From: an uncultured Lachnospiraceae bacterium
Lineage (GTDB): Bacteria; Bacillota; Clostridia; Lachnospirales; Lachnospiraceae
NCBI GenBank assembly: GCA_902489925.1
Contig: CABUBX010000013.1
Location: 1-29,120, forward strand
DNA length: 29,120 bases
Direction of reading: 5' to 3'
Shown in pieces: positions 9,543 through 16,593 of this stretch. The notes beneath the pieces were generated by a model. That model worked only from the letters and a program-made list of their open reading frames with translations, was not told the DNA's origin and searched no databases. How positions within the stretch are numbered: the first letter of the stretch is position 1; each line of letters begins with the position of its first letter. The position numbers and the translations under genes were made by a program.

Positions 9543-10913
9543 GTGTCACAGATTTTGTTAAAAAATGGTTATATTGTGTCGATGAACGCGGACAGTCAGG
9601 TGTTTGACGGAGGCAGTGTTCTTGTTGAAAATGATAAAATTATTGCAGTCGGCGAGGTCGATGAACGGCTTGTAAAGCCGGATGCTGAGGTTGTAGACCT
9701 TCACGGAAAATATGTACTTCCGGGCTTTGTAAATACGCATGTGCATACATCGCAGCAAATCAGCCGCGGTGTCGGAGACGATGTTGATTTTATAACTTGG
9801 CTTCATAAACGTATGTGGCCGTTTGAAAGCAATATGACAGAGGAAGATTCCTATATATCGACATTGATGTGCTGTCTTGAGTTAATTAAATCCGGTGTGA
9901 CATCATTTGCAGAGCCGGGCGGTCAGTTTGTCAGTGGTATGTGCCGTGGTGTTGCAGAAGCGGGTATCAGAGGCAAACTTGCCAAATCAGTCATGGACTG
10001 CGGCGATGGACTGCCTGAAATCTGGAATAAGACAGCGGACGAGGAATTAGAGGCTCAGCTGATTGATTTTGAAAAATATCATAATACGGCAGATGGCAGA
10101 GTACAGGTTTGGTTTGGACTTCGCACAATTTTTAATAATACAGATGATGTGATTGTCAGAACAAAAGAATTAGCGGATAAATACGGTGTCGGCGTTCATA
10201 TGCATGTGGCAGAGGCAAAAAGTGAAATCGAGTATACACAGCAAGTCTATGGAGAACCGACAGTGACGCACTTAAACCGTCTGGGCGTATTAGATAAGAA
10301 CCTTCTTGCAGTACATACGGTGTGGCTGACAAACGAGGAGGTTAAGCTTTTTAAGAAGTATGATGTAAAAGTTTCACATAATCCGGCATCAGCGATGCGT
10401 GTGCTTGGATTTGCAAAAATTCCAAGAATGCTCGATGAGGGTATTTGCGTTTCAATCGGTACAGATGGCGCATCTTCAAGCAATCGTATGGATATTGTCG
10501 ATGAGATGTGGCTGACATCGTTAATTCATAAAGGCTGGCGGTTGGATTCCACAGTTGTGCCGTCAGAGGCAATTCTTAAAATGGCGACAATCAACGGTGC
10601 AAGAGCGCTGTTGGATGATAAAGTCTATGGAAGTGTTGAAGTTGGCAAAAAAGCTGATTTGATTATCATTAACCCATTTGGACCGTCCATGATGCCTGTC
10701 AATGATAAGATTGCTTCTTTAGTGACAGCGATGCATTCTTCAAATATAGAGAGCAGTATGTGCGATGGTAAGTGGATTATGAGAGACCGAAAGGTATTGA
10801 CACTGGATGAGGAAGCCATAGTGAAGGCGGCGTGCGAGCATGCGGACGCAATTTATAAGAGAGCAGGTATTGTGCTTCCGGATAGATTTCCGGTTGTGAA
10901 CTGTAAAAGGTAG
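9543..10913 (+). CDS. Amidohydrolase, MTA/SAH deaminase-like
   Basis: A 456-residue metal-dependent amidohydrolase of the TrzN/AtzA-MtaD group. Metal and catalytic residues are visible: H66 and H68 in NTHVHT, H219 and H221 in VHMHVAE with E224, H258 in AVHTVW, and D308 in IGTDGASSS. Closest known roles are 5'-methylthioadenosine/S-adenosylhomocysteine deaminase or a related purine or guanine deaminase. The exact substrate cannot be decided by eye. The start is GTG 9543 with AGAGGTG at 9529-9534. Coupling to ade suggests purine salvage or clearing of adenosine-type by-products. A large two-way terminator follows. Confidence 0.85.
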   Translation: MSQILLKNGYIVSMNADSQVFDGGSVLVENDKIIAVGEVDERLVKPDAEVVDLHGKYVLPGFVNTHVHTSQQISRGVGDDVDFITWLHKRMWPFESNMTEEDSYISTLMCCLELIKSGVTSFAEPGGQFVSGMCRGVAEAGIRGKLAKSVMDCGDGLPEIWNKTADEELEAQLIDFEKYHNTADGRVQVWFGLRTIFNNTDDVIVRTKELADKYGVGVHMHVAEAKSEIEYTQQVYGEPTVTHLNRLGVLDKNLLAVHTVWLTNEEVKLFKKYDVKVSHNPASAMRVLGFAKIPRMLDEGICVSIGTDGASSSNRMDIVDEMWLTSLIHKGWRLDSTVVPSEAILKMATINGARALLDDKVYGSVEVGKKADLIIINPFGPSMMPVNDKIASLVTAMHSSNIESSMCDGKWIMRDRKVLTLDEEAIVKAACEHADAIYKRAGIVLPDRFPVVNCKR

Positions 10914-10920
10914 ATGAGAA

Positions 10921-10965
10921 AACGCTCTGTCGAACGGCATAAATGCCGTCTGACAGAGCGTTATT
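10921..10965. terminator. Bidirectional terminator between convergent genes
   Basis: AACGCTCTGTC (10921-10931) pairs with GACAGAGCGTT (10952-10962), continued by ACGGCAT (10934-10940) pairing with ATGCCGT (10943-10949), with one mismatch between the two stem halves. T-rich sequence follows on both strands. It separates the plus-strand amidohydrolase from the minus-strand activase, whose stop codon begins at the hairpin edge. Confidence 0.88.
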
Positions 10966-11667
10966 TTATGTACGTGCGTAACCTCTGAGACCAACATACG
11001 GAATGTACTGCTGGAGTGTTTTTTGAAATTGAACCATCTCGGCTTTGCTGTAGCTTGAGAAGACAGGCATGATAATGTCTTCGCTTTCGACATATGGCTG
11101 GAGATAATAAGCCTTTGCGCCGTAAAGCCACTGACCGATGGCTTCGATATCGGCGGCTGAGTGAAGCTCGCGCACGACGGTAGTTCTGAACTCATAATCA
11201 ACATTGCTGTCTTTTAAAATATCGACGGACAGCTTGATGCGCGTTAAATCGAGGTTTGGACAGCCGGCATCTTTGGCGTAATTCGCCTGTGCGCCTTTAA
11301 TATCCATGGCAACGTAGTCTAACAGACTGTCTTTTAATAAGTGGTCCAAATGTGTCGGGTCATAGCCGTTAGTGTCCAGCTTGATTTTGTAGCCCATTGC
11401 TTTTAATTCTCTTATAAAATCGCCCAAGTCCTCTTGAAGCAGCGGTTCTCCTCCGGTAATGCAGACACCCTCCAAAGCGACCTTTCTGCGTGAAAGAAAT
11501 TCTAAAACATCTTCGACAGGCAGTGAGGGAAGCTTCTCGTGATGTACGACAAGTGAGCGATTGTGACAGAATGGACAGCAAAAATCACAGCCGCCGGTAA
11601 AAAGCGTGGCCGCGACAAGGCCGGGATAATCTGTCAGAGTTGTATTGGCTAAGCCTTTAATATCCAT
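10966..11667 (-). CDS. nrdG: Anaerobic ribonucleotide reductase activating protein (radical SAM)
   Basis: A 233-residue radical-SAM protein. The cluster motif is CDFCCPFC, i.e. C27, C31 and C34 in CxxxCxxC form. GEP-type TGGEPLL follows near residue 78. The N-terminal GLANTTLTDYPG and FTGGCDFCCPFCHN match the NrdG2-type family annotated as activases that install the glycyl radical on anaerobic ribonucleotide reductase NrdD. No nrdD lies in the window, so the partner is unconfirmed and another glycyl-radical enzyme is possible. Start ATG at 11667 follows GAGGCG on the minus strand. It diverges from tadA across about 190 bases. Confidence 0.85.
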   Translation of the reverse strand: MDIKGLANTTLTDYPGLVAATLFTGGCDFCCPFCHNRSLVVHHEKLPSLPVEDVLEFLSRRKVALEGVCITGGEPLLQEDLGDFIRELKAMGYKIKLDTNGYDPTHLDHLLKDSLLDYVAMDIKGAQANYAKDAGCPNLDLTRIKLSVDILKDSNVDYEFRTTVVRELHSAADIEAIGQWLYGAKAYYLQPYVESEDIIMPVFSSYSKAEMVQFQKTLQQYIPYVGLRGYART

Positions 11668-11861
11668 AATAAAAACGCCTCATTTCTTTTGTAATAATAT
11701 CCGAATCGTGTGCAGCAGTTATATATGCAAACACCTATACTGATTTTATTTTAGCATAGCCGGGCTGAATTTGCCAGTGGAAAAACAGGGATAAATCGAG
11801 TATAATAAATAGCAGTACATTGTGTTATGAGTGCTGCCGACAGGCTGCAATGGAGGAAAAT

Positions 11862-12368
11862 ATGAGGCTTCAATATACAGAGGATGAGAAATTTATGAAG
11901 GAGGCGCTGCGGCAGGCAAAAAAAGCAGCCGAAATTGATGAGGTGCCTATTGGATGTGTCATTGTTTATGAGGGGAAAATTATTGCGCGCGGCTATAATC
12001 AGAGAAATAAAAAGGGAAGTACACTTGCGCATGCCGAAATACTGGCAATTCAAAAAGCGAGTAAAGCGCTTGGCGATTGGCGGCTGGAAGGCTGCACGAT
12101 GTATGTGACATTAGAGCCTTGCCCGATGTGTGCCGGGGCGATTGTGCAGGCAAGGATGGATAAGGTTGTTATCGGCGCGATGAATAGTAAGGCGGGCTGT
12201 GCCGGCTCTGTCACGAATCTTTTGCAGATGGAGGGCTTTAATCATCGGGTTGTCATAGAGCAGGGGGTTCTCGGCGATACCTGTTCATCAATGCTCAGTG
12301 ATTTTTTCAGGGCGCTTCGCGAGAAAAAGGCCGCAAAAAAGAAGGCTGCAGCGATTGACATTCAATAA
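11862..12368 (+). CDS. tadA: tRNA-specific adenosine deaminase TadA
   Basis: Deaminates A34 to inosine in tRNA-Arg(ACG), widening wobble decoding. The 168-residue protein carries the zinc deaminase signature: H57-A-E59 (HAE, E59 the proton shuttle) and EPCPMC with C87 and C90. Start ATG 11862 is chosen because GGAGG lies at 11852-11856; an in-frame ATG at 11820 would add 14 residues with no family match. A TATAAT at 11801-11806 may be the -10, with no good -35. The last codons contain the promoter of the downstream initiator tRNA. The C-terminal tail is rich in Lys and Ala. Confidence 0.95.
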   Translation: MRLQYTEDEKFMKEALRQAKKAAEIDEVPIGCVIVYEGKIIARGYNQRNKKGSTLAHAEILAIQKASKALGDWRLEGCTMYVTLEPCPMCAGAIVQARMDKVVIGAMNSKAGCAGSVTNLLQMEGFNHRVVIEQGVLGDTCSSMLSDFFRALREKKAAKKKAAAIDIQ

Positions 12369-12383
12369 ATATGGGTATATAAT
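12355..12383 (+). promoter_or_regulatory. Promoter of tRNA-fMet, inside the tadA 3' end
   Basis: A full-consensus TTGACA (12355-12360), 17-base spacer and TATAAT (12378-12383). The -35 lies within the last tadA codons. The predicted RNA start, near 12390, is just upstream of the tRNA at 12403. Confidence 0.88.
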
Positions 12384-12402
12384 AAATATATTACTTGGAT
12401 AT

Positions 12403-12476
<74 letters not shown>

Positions 12477-12478
12477 CT

Positions 12479-12515
12479 AAAAGAAGTTCTTTTTAGGAGA
12501 GCTTCTTTTTATTTT
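12479..12515 (+). terminator. Terminator after tRNA-fMet, shared with the SGNH gene
   Basis: AAAAGAAG (12479-12486) can pair with CTTCTTTT (12502-12509), followed by TATTTT. An alternative shorter pairing with TTCTTTT at 12487-12493 exists. The minus-strand SGNH gene stops inside it, so it may serve both. The stem is AT-rich and therefore only moderately convincing. Confidence 0.55.
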
Positions 12516-13056
12516 GCAGTGTTTGGCTTAAAAAGTCAGCAAACCGGTGATGGTCTGCTTCTGTAAAGTGGACGCCGTCGAAGGTCAACGTAAGATTTAA
12601 GCTTCTTGTATCGGCGAAAAGAATGTGAAGCTTTTGTGCGAGAGCCTGATATTTGCTGGCGAGAACAGCAGCTTCGTTAATGAGCTGTTCAGATTGCACC
12701 CATTCTCCGCGGTTCATTTGCGGCACTGTCAGGATAATATATTTACATTGAGGGGGAATCGGCGTTAAGAAGGCTTCCATTTTGGCGGCAGTGTCTTTGG
12801 CAGAAAGGCCTTGAAGTAAATCATTTGTGCCAAGCATTATAATTAGAATATCAACCGGTGCGTATTGCTGAACAAGCCGGGCGGCAGAGATGTCATGCGG
12901 AACAGACCGGCCGCAGAGCCCGGCATTGATAATTTCCCAGCCTGTTTTATGGGCTAAAAGGTCTGTCCAACGGTTCTTGGAATCGTATCTTTCGCCAAAG
13001 AAGCTTCTTGGGTCGAAGCCATAAGTGTTGGAATCGCCAAAGCATAAAACTTTCAT
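12493..13056 (-). CDS. SGNH/GDSL-family hydrolase
   Basis: A 187-residue cytosolic esterase-type protein with no signal peptide. SGNH blocks are in order: FGDSN with nucleophile S9, a central glycine, GTND with the block III Asn, and DGVHF with D160 and H163 completing the triad. Family members hydrolyse aryl or acyl esters or remove acetyl groups from sugars; the substrate is unknown. Start ATG at 13056 has GGAGATGA just upstream on the minus strand. It stands alone between two tRNA genes and converges on tRNA-fMet. The C-terminus is Lys-rich. Confidence 0.87.
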   Translation of the reverse strand: MKVLCFGDSNTYGFDPRSFFGERYDSKNRWTDLLAHKTGWEIINAGLCGRSVPHDISAARLVQQYAPVDILIIMLGTNDLLQGLSAKDTAAKMEAFLTPIPPQCKYIILTVPQMNRGEWVQSEQLINEAAVLASKYQALAQKLHILFADTRSLNLTLTFDGVHFTEADHHRFADFLSQTLQNKKKLS

Positions 13057-13143
13057 GTAATCATCTCCTTACGGGGGAATTATAACATATCGCAGAAAAA
13101 AGTAAAAGACATGAAAGGATATGGCGTCTTTTATAGGAAAGCC

Positions 13144-13173
13144 TTGACTTTTAAGTATGGAATGTTGTATAAT
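13144..13173 (+). promoter_or_regulatory. Promoter of tRNA-Thr
   Basis: TTGACT (13144-13149), 18-base spacer, TATAAT (13168-13173). It ends ten bases before the tRNA. Confidence 0.85.
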
Positions 13174-13183
13174 AATTAAGCTT

Positions 13184-13256
13184 GCTAATATGGCTCAGTC
13201 GGTAGAGCGACGCACTCGTAATGCGTAGGTCGGGGGTTCGATTCCCCCTATTAGCT
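13184..13256 (+). tRNA. tRNA-Thr (CGT)
   Basis: A 73-base cloverleaf. Acceptor GCTAATA (13184-13190) pairs with TATTAGC (13249-13255), discriminator T13256. The anticodon CGT sits in GCACTCGTAATGC at 13217-13219. The T-arm GGGGGTTCGATTCCCCC is intact. CCA is not encoded. It reads ACG codons. Confidence 0.95.
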
Positions 13257-13310
13257 TTTACAGAAAAGTCAGTAAAATCAACGCTTTCAGAGATTCTAAA
13301 AGCAAAAAAG

Positions 13311-13336
13311 AAACCGTCCAAAAGGGCGGTTTTTTT
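13311..13336 (+). terminator. Terminator after tRNA-Thr
   Basis: AAACCGTCC (13311-13319) pairs with GGGCGGTTT (13324-13332) including one G-T pair, loop AAAA, then a T run to 13336. Confidence 0.85.
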
Positions 13337-13366
13337 ATGCTCATTTTTAGAAAAGTCAAACAACAA

Positions 13367-13395
13367 AAAAGCCCGAGAGGGAGGAACGGGCTTTT
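13367..13395. terminator. Second hairpin downstream of tRNA-Thr
   Basis: AAAAGCCCG (13367-13375) pairs with CGGGCTTTT (13387-13395) over an 11-base purine-rich loop. It may be a back-up terminator, and it is symmetric enough to act on either strand. A possible very short reading frame with a ribosome binding site follows. Confidence 0.6.
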
Positions 13396-13410
13396 AAAAA
13401 GAGGAAACAT

Positions 13411-13485
13411 ATGAAAAAAATTCAATTAAGTTTTACAAGTATTAATATACAAAACATCTGTGAAGTAAATGGGAACAAATTGTGA
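13411..13485 (+). CDS. Candidate 24-residue small ORF
   Basis: ATG 13411 has GAGG at 13401-13404 six bases upstream and runs 24 codons to TGA at 13483-13485. The peptide begins MKKIQLSFTS, has one Cys, no membrane segment and no family I recognise. No promoter is evident between the two preceding terminators and this frame. The region is AT-rich, so chance is a real possibility. Confidence 0.2.
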   Translation: MKKIQLSFTSINIQNICEVNGNKL

Positions 13486-13495
13486 AAGATTGGTG

Positions 13496-13536
13496 AAAAA
13501 AACGCCCAAAACACTGAAAACTCAATGCTTTAGGCG
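13496..13536 (-). terminator. Terminator after tRNA-Gly
   Basis: On the minus strand CGCCTAAA pairs with TTTGGGCG (one G-T pair). An inner ATTGA pairs with TCAGT, and a run of seven T follows. It sits directly after the tRNA-Gly 3' end. Confidence 0.82.
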
Positions 13537-13543
13537 CTGCCTC

Positions 13544-13614
13544 AGCAGATAACGGGAATCGAACCCGCCTCTCCAGCTTGGGAAGCTGGCATACTACCGA
13601 TGTACTATATCTGC
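13544..13614 (-). tRNA. tRNA-Gly (CCC)
   Basis: A 71-base minus-strand cloverleaf. Acceptor GCAGATA pairs with TATCTGC, with a T discriminator. Anticodon stem-loop CCAGCTTCCCAAGCTGG gives anticodon CCC. T-arm GCGGGTTCGATTCCCGT is intact. CCA is not encoded. It reads GGG codons. Confidence 0.95.
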
Positions 13615-13624
13615 GAATAAATTT

Positions 13625-13653
13625 ATTATAGCACTAAAGTAGTGTGATGTAAA
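13625..13653 (-). promoter_or_regulatory. Promoter of tRNA-Gly
   Basis: On the minus strand, TTTACA (complement of 13648-13653), 17-base spacer, TATAAT (complement of 13625-13630), ending about ten bases before the tRNA 5' end. Confidence 0.85.
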
Positions 13654-13660
13654 TACGATA

Positions 13661-13873
13661 AATAACCGGATTCAAAATGTTTGATTTGAATCCGGTTATT
13701 GATATACAGTCTTCTGTTCTCGCGAAGACTTTTCAGATTTGGTGGGGTGTCAGCCGCAGTCGCTGTATCGATGACTTTGGCTGACAAAAATACTTCTTTG
13801 ATTTAAGCGAAGTATTCGCGGAAAAAATCCGCTATGAATTTATTTTAACATTAAGAGGGGGTTAATGTTAAAA
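13661..13873. repeat. Cluster of six consecutive hairpins, no gene
   Basis: Six separate inverted repeats follow one another. (1) 16-bp perfect stem 13661-13676 with 13685-13700. (2) AGTCTTC 13708-13714 with GAAGACT 13724-13730. (3) TGTCAGCC 13748-13755 with GGCTGACA 13779-13786, plus an inner AGTC/GACT pair. (4) AATACTTC 13789-13796 with GAAGTATT 13809-13816. (5) GCGGA 13818-13822 with TCCGC 13828-13832. (6) 12-bp perfect stem 13843-13854 with 13862-13873. The neighbouring genes on both sides are on the minus strand. Element 4 on the minus strand ends in a T run and could terminate the hydrolase transcript. The rest is unexplained: a structured RNA, a 3' UTR element or a degenerate repeat element. 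Confidence 0.65.
13786..13816 (-). terminator. Probable terminator of the MaoC-hydrolase unit
   Basis: Read on the minus strand, AATACTTC pairs with GAAGTATT over a 12-base loop, followed by TTTG. It is the most terminator-like of the hairpins downstream of the minus-strand hydrolase. Confidence 0.5.
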
Positions 13874-13880
13874 ACGAAAA

Positions 13881-14693
13881 TTAGCAATTTTTTAGGATAA
13901 ATCCTAAAAGTACAGATTGAAGCTCTTTCGGAGCCTCCAAAATTGCCACATGGCCACAGTCCGGTAAAAGTACATATTCCGAAGATGGAATACGGTCTGC
14001 CAGTATCTGTGAAAATTTTGGCTTTTTGAGAATATCATCCTGACCGCAAATAATTAATGCAGGACAGCTGATTTTACATAATTCATCCGTCATATAGACA
14101 TCCTGGGCAAAAGTATCGTAAAGAATTTTTTGTCCGGTATAGTAGTCTTCAGGAAAATTTTTAAAAAGTTTTGCACGTTCTTCCAGCATTTCTTTGTTTT
14201 TGGCGACAAATTTTGGGCCGTAAATGCTTGGCAACATGCCCCAGAAGAATTTTTCCCCGTCTTTCGTATCTGCCAGTGTTTTCCAGCTTAGAACAAAATT
14301 TTTCAAAACCTCATCAAGTTCGCTGACCGAGTCAATAACAGAAATACTTTTTGTCATTTCCGGGAACAAGGCTGCAAATTTCATAGCGACTTCGCCGCCG
14401 TATGAGGTGCCGATAAGATGGATTTTTTCAACGCCTAAAAATTCGTATAGGGCTTTAGCTTCAGTGGCATGTTCTTCAAAAGTGTATGGACCATCCGGTT
14501 TCTCGGATTTTAGCTGACCTTTAAAATCATGAAGAATGATTTTAAAACCGAATTTTTCAAAAATAGGGTAGATTAAAGACCAGCTTGAAGTTGAAGCCAT
14601 AACACCGTTGAGAAAAGCAACGGCCTCTTTACCTTCTGGATTTCCTTTGATTTCATAAAAAAGGGATACATCATTGACTGTAAATTCACTCAT
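13881..14693 (-). CDS. Alpha/beta hydrolase (copy 1)
   Basis: A 270-residue cytosolic alpha/beta-fold hydrolase. The nucleophile elbow is GTSYGG with S97, the acid is D219 or D220 in CGQDD, and the base is H248 in DCGHVAILEAP. The usual oxyanion HG motif after strand 3 is NG here (FLNGVM). The substrate is unknown; the family includes ester, thioester, lactone and C-C bond hydrolases. Start ATG 14693 has AGGAGG upstream on the minus strand. It follows the MaoC-type gene by 60 bases, apparently in one unit from the promoter at 15278-15307. It resembles the hydrolase at 22739-23554 over its length (shared LIG-SYGGEVA elbow and NG motif), suggesting duplication within the island. The last codons also form a small inverted repeat. 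Confidence 0.88.
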   Translation of the reverse strand: MSEFTVNDVSLFYEIKGNPEGKEAVAFLNGVMASTSSWSLIYPIFEKFGFKIILHDFKGQLKSEKPDGPYTFEEHATEAKALYEFLGVEKIHLIGTSYGGEVAMKFAALFPEMTKSISVIDSVSELDEVLKNFVLSWKTLADTKDGEKFFWGMLPSIYGPKFVAKNKEMLEERAKLFKNFPEDYYTGQKILYDTFAQDVYMTDELCKISCPALIICGQDDILKKPKFSQILADRIPSSEYVLLPDCGHVAILEAPKELQSVLLGFILKNC

Positions 14694-14753
14694 TTCTGGC
14701 GCCTCCTTCCAGTATTTAAAAATTTATCATGTATCATTCGAAAAAATTTGAAA

Positions 14754-15173
14754 TCAGGCTTTTGGCGGCATAACTGTAGCAAAGCCTGTAATTACTGTAT
14801 CACCATTTTGGTTTTTTACAACTGTTTCTAATTTAAGACGGTTCTTTTCTTCATTTCTCTCAACGACTGTACAAACAGCAGTTACAGTGTCGTTAATGTA
14901 AACAGGCTTTGTGAATCTAAGCTCTTGTCCCATGTAAATTGTTCCAGGACCCGGAAGCTGAGTACCAAGTACAGTAGAGATAAAACCGGCGGATAACATG
15001 CCGTGTGCAATACGGCGTCCAAACATGCTCTTTTCAGCTTCTACAGCATTGATATGTGCAGGATTGAAGTCTCCGCTGTAACCGGCAAATAATGTAATAT
15101 CAGCATCTGTAACTGTTTTAGTAAAAGTAGAAACATCACCAATCTTAATTTCGTTAATTGTAAGACCCTTCAT
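14754..15173 (-). CDS. MaoC-like (R)-specific enoyl-CoA hydratase
   Basis: A 139-residue hot-dog-fold protein of the MaoC/PhaJ group, of the usual length for a single-domain hydratase. The catalytic hydratase pair is visible in YSGDFNPAHIN as D35 and H40, followed by the typical FGRRIAHGMLSAG. These enzymes add water reversibly to 2-enoyl-CoA to give (R)-3-hydroxyacyl-CoA. Start ATG 15173 has AAAGAGG upstream on the minus strand. It is the first gene of a two-gene minus unit with alpha/beta hydrolase 1 and is divergent from the KAS III-like gene. The context suggests a step on an acyl-CoA intermediate of the island, not polyester synthesis; no pha gene is present. Confidence 0.9.
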   Translation of the reverse strand: MKGLTINEIKIGDVSTFTKTVTDADITLFAGYSGDFNPAHINAVEAEKSMFGRRIAHGMLSAGFISTVLGTQLPGPGTIYMGQELRFTKPVYINDTVTAVCTVVERNEEKNRLKLETVVKNQNGDTVITGFATVMPPKA

Positions 15174-15254
15174 TTTGTATACCTCTTTCTTTCCTCTGAA
15201 TTTTATACATTCATAATCTAATTATTTGTGGGAGTGTGTGTGGAACACAAAATC

Positions 15255-15277
15255 GAATCACCATTCATGTTGATACC
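15255..15277. promoter_or_regulatory. Proposed operator, left copy
   Basis: Top strand has GAATCACCATTC (15255-15266), an imperfect GAAT-N4-ATTC palindrome, then TTGATACC (15270-15277). The pair lies just downstream of the minus-strand -10 box. The same two words recur at the divergent plus promoter (15418-15444). Confidence 0.5.
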
Positions 15278-15307
15278 ATAATAACTGACGGAGCATTCAA
15301 GTGTCAA
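15278..15307 (-). promoter_or_regulatory. Promoter of the MaoC-hydrolase unit
   Basis: On the minus strand, TTGACA (complement of 15302-15307), 18-base spacer, TATTAT (complement of 15278-15283). RNA would start near 15271, inside the proposed operator words. Confidence 0.75.
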
Positions 15308-15390
15308 GAAAGAAATTTAAGAAAAATACACAAAAAAAGACGACATAAATGGTGCAATATGCTGATTATGTCTTTAAATAACATAAAATA

Positions 15391-15419
15391 TTGACAAAAC
15401 AGTGACAATATCTTATATT
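15391..15419 (+). promoter_or_regulatory. Promoter of the KAS III-liv operon
   Basis: Consensus TTGACA (15391-15396), 17-base spacer, TATATT (15414-15419). RNA would start near 15426, leaving a leader of about 140 bases before the ATG at 15565. Confidence 0.85.
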
Positions 15420-15444
15420 GATACCAACACATGAATCGCCATTC
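15418..15444. promoter_or_regulatory. Proposed operator, right copy
   Basis: TTGATACC (15418-15425) overlaps the end of the -10 box, and GAATCGCCATTC (15433-15444) lies in the first transcribed bases. The words match the left copy (11 of 12 and 8 of 8 bases), in the same strand orientation but swapped order. Confidence 0.5.
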
Positions 15445-15564
15445 GGTTTTGCGGCGAACGACAATAACATACCGTTTTTATAAATGAAAAGGTGTTTGGG
15501 ATGTCCAAAGCCCGTCGAAATTTAGTATGAAAGAGAAAAATATCACAGAGAGGAGAAAAATTAA

Positions 15565-16593
15565 ATGAATAAACCGAATGTTGGAATTGTAGGCATAGGT
15601 ATTTACTTGCCTGAAAAGAAGATGACAGCGAAAGAAGTATCAGAAGCAACAAATGGTACATGGAGTGAGGAGGCTGTGATTAACAAATTAGGAATTGTTG
15701 AGAAATATGTCGCTTCAGATCAGCCTTGCGATGGTACTCAGGAGATGGGAGCTCTGGCAGCGCTGGATTGTCTTAAAAACACAGGTGTTAATCCGTTAGA
15801 GATTGATGCTATTCTCTGTATTACAGAAGAATGGAAGGAATATCCGCTGACAACCTCCGCGTGTTATGTACAGGACAGAATCGGTGCGAAAAATGCCTGG
15901 GGTATTGATGTACAAAATCGTTGCTGTACAGCAGTTGCTGCGATGAAAATGGCCAAGGACATCTTAATTGCTGATGATGAGATTGATACAGTCTTAGTTT
16001 GTGGAGGCTATAGAAACTGTGACCTTATCGACTATACAGATAAAGATGTTTCATTCATGTTTAATCTTGGCGCAGGCGGCGGCGCAATTTTATTGAAAAA
16101 AGGATATAACAAGAACTTGCTTCTTGGAACACATTTAATGAGTGATGGCTCTGTCGTACATACATGCGGCGGAAAAATCGGTGGTATGGTAAATCCGGTG
16201 ACAGCTGAAACAATTAATGAGATGAATAAGCTTCGCTTAATGGATGCACCAAAAATGAAAGGTCTTTTAAATACAGTATCAATGCCAAATTGGATGCATT
16301 GTATTGACGAGGCTTTGAGAAAATCCGGTATGACCCGGGAGGATTTGGGTTATTTGGATATTTTACATATTAAGCGTTCAGGACATTTGGGAATGCTTAA
16401 AGACCTTGGCATGACAGAGGACCAGAGTATTTATCTTGAAAATTATGGACATATCGGTCAGATTGACCAGATTCTTTCTCTTAAACTTGCACTTGAAGAA
16501 GGCAAGGTAAAAGACGGTACTGTTGTTGCTATGATTGCTGCTGGTATTGGATATACATGGGCGGCAAATATTATTAAATGGGGGGATGCTTAG
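15565..16593 (+). CDS. KAS III-like (FabH/HMG-CoA synthase-like) thiolase-fold enzyme
   Basis: A 342-residue thiolase-fold protein aligned in order with FabH. The nucleophile is C120 in DVQNRCCTA (FabH DVQxxC), and the first active His is H268 in LHIKRSG. The position of the FabH Asn in YGNTS is His here, H296 in NYGHIGQ. This C-H-H set is unlike classic FabH (C-H-N), so decarboxylative condensation with malonyl-ACP is doubtful. Acyl transfer, condensation of CoA esters or cleavage of a 3-oxoacyl-CoA are alternatives. No acyl carrier protein or fatty-acid gene is nearby. Start ATG 15565 follows GAGAGGAG. It is first in the operon with the importer; the next gene's GTG overlaps its TAG stop by one base. 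Confidence 0.82.
   Translation: MNKPNVGIVGIGIYLPEKKMTAKEVSEATNGTWSEEAVINKLGIVEKYVASDQPCDGTQEMGALAALDCLKNTGVNPLEIDAILCITEEWKEYPLTTSACYVQDRIGAKNAWGIDVQNRCCTAVAAMKMAKDILIADDEIDTVLVCGGYRNCDLIDYTDKDVSFMFNLGAGGGAILLKKGYNKNLLLGTHLMSDGSVVHTCGGKIGGMVNPVTAETINEMNKLRLMDAPKMKGLLNTVSMPNWMHCIDEALRKSGMTREDLGYLDILHIKRSGHLGMLKDLGMTEDQSIYLENYGHIGQIDQILSLKLALEEGKVKDGTVVAMIAAGIGYTWAANIIKWGDA

Noticed and set aside
10740..11204. 154-residue minus-strand frame
   Set aside because: It overlaps the amidohydrolase end, the terminator and the radical-SAM gene in another frame and has no family features.
13544..13873. Possible integration site or mobile repeat beside tRNA-Gly
   Set aside because: I found no duplicated tRNA 3' end, integrase or flanking direct repeats; the hairpins alone do not show a mobile element.
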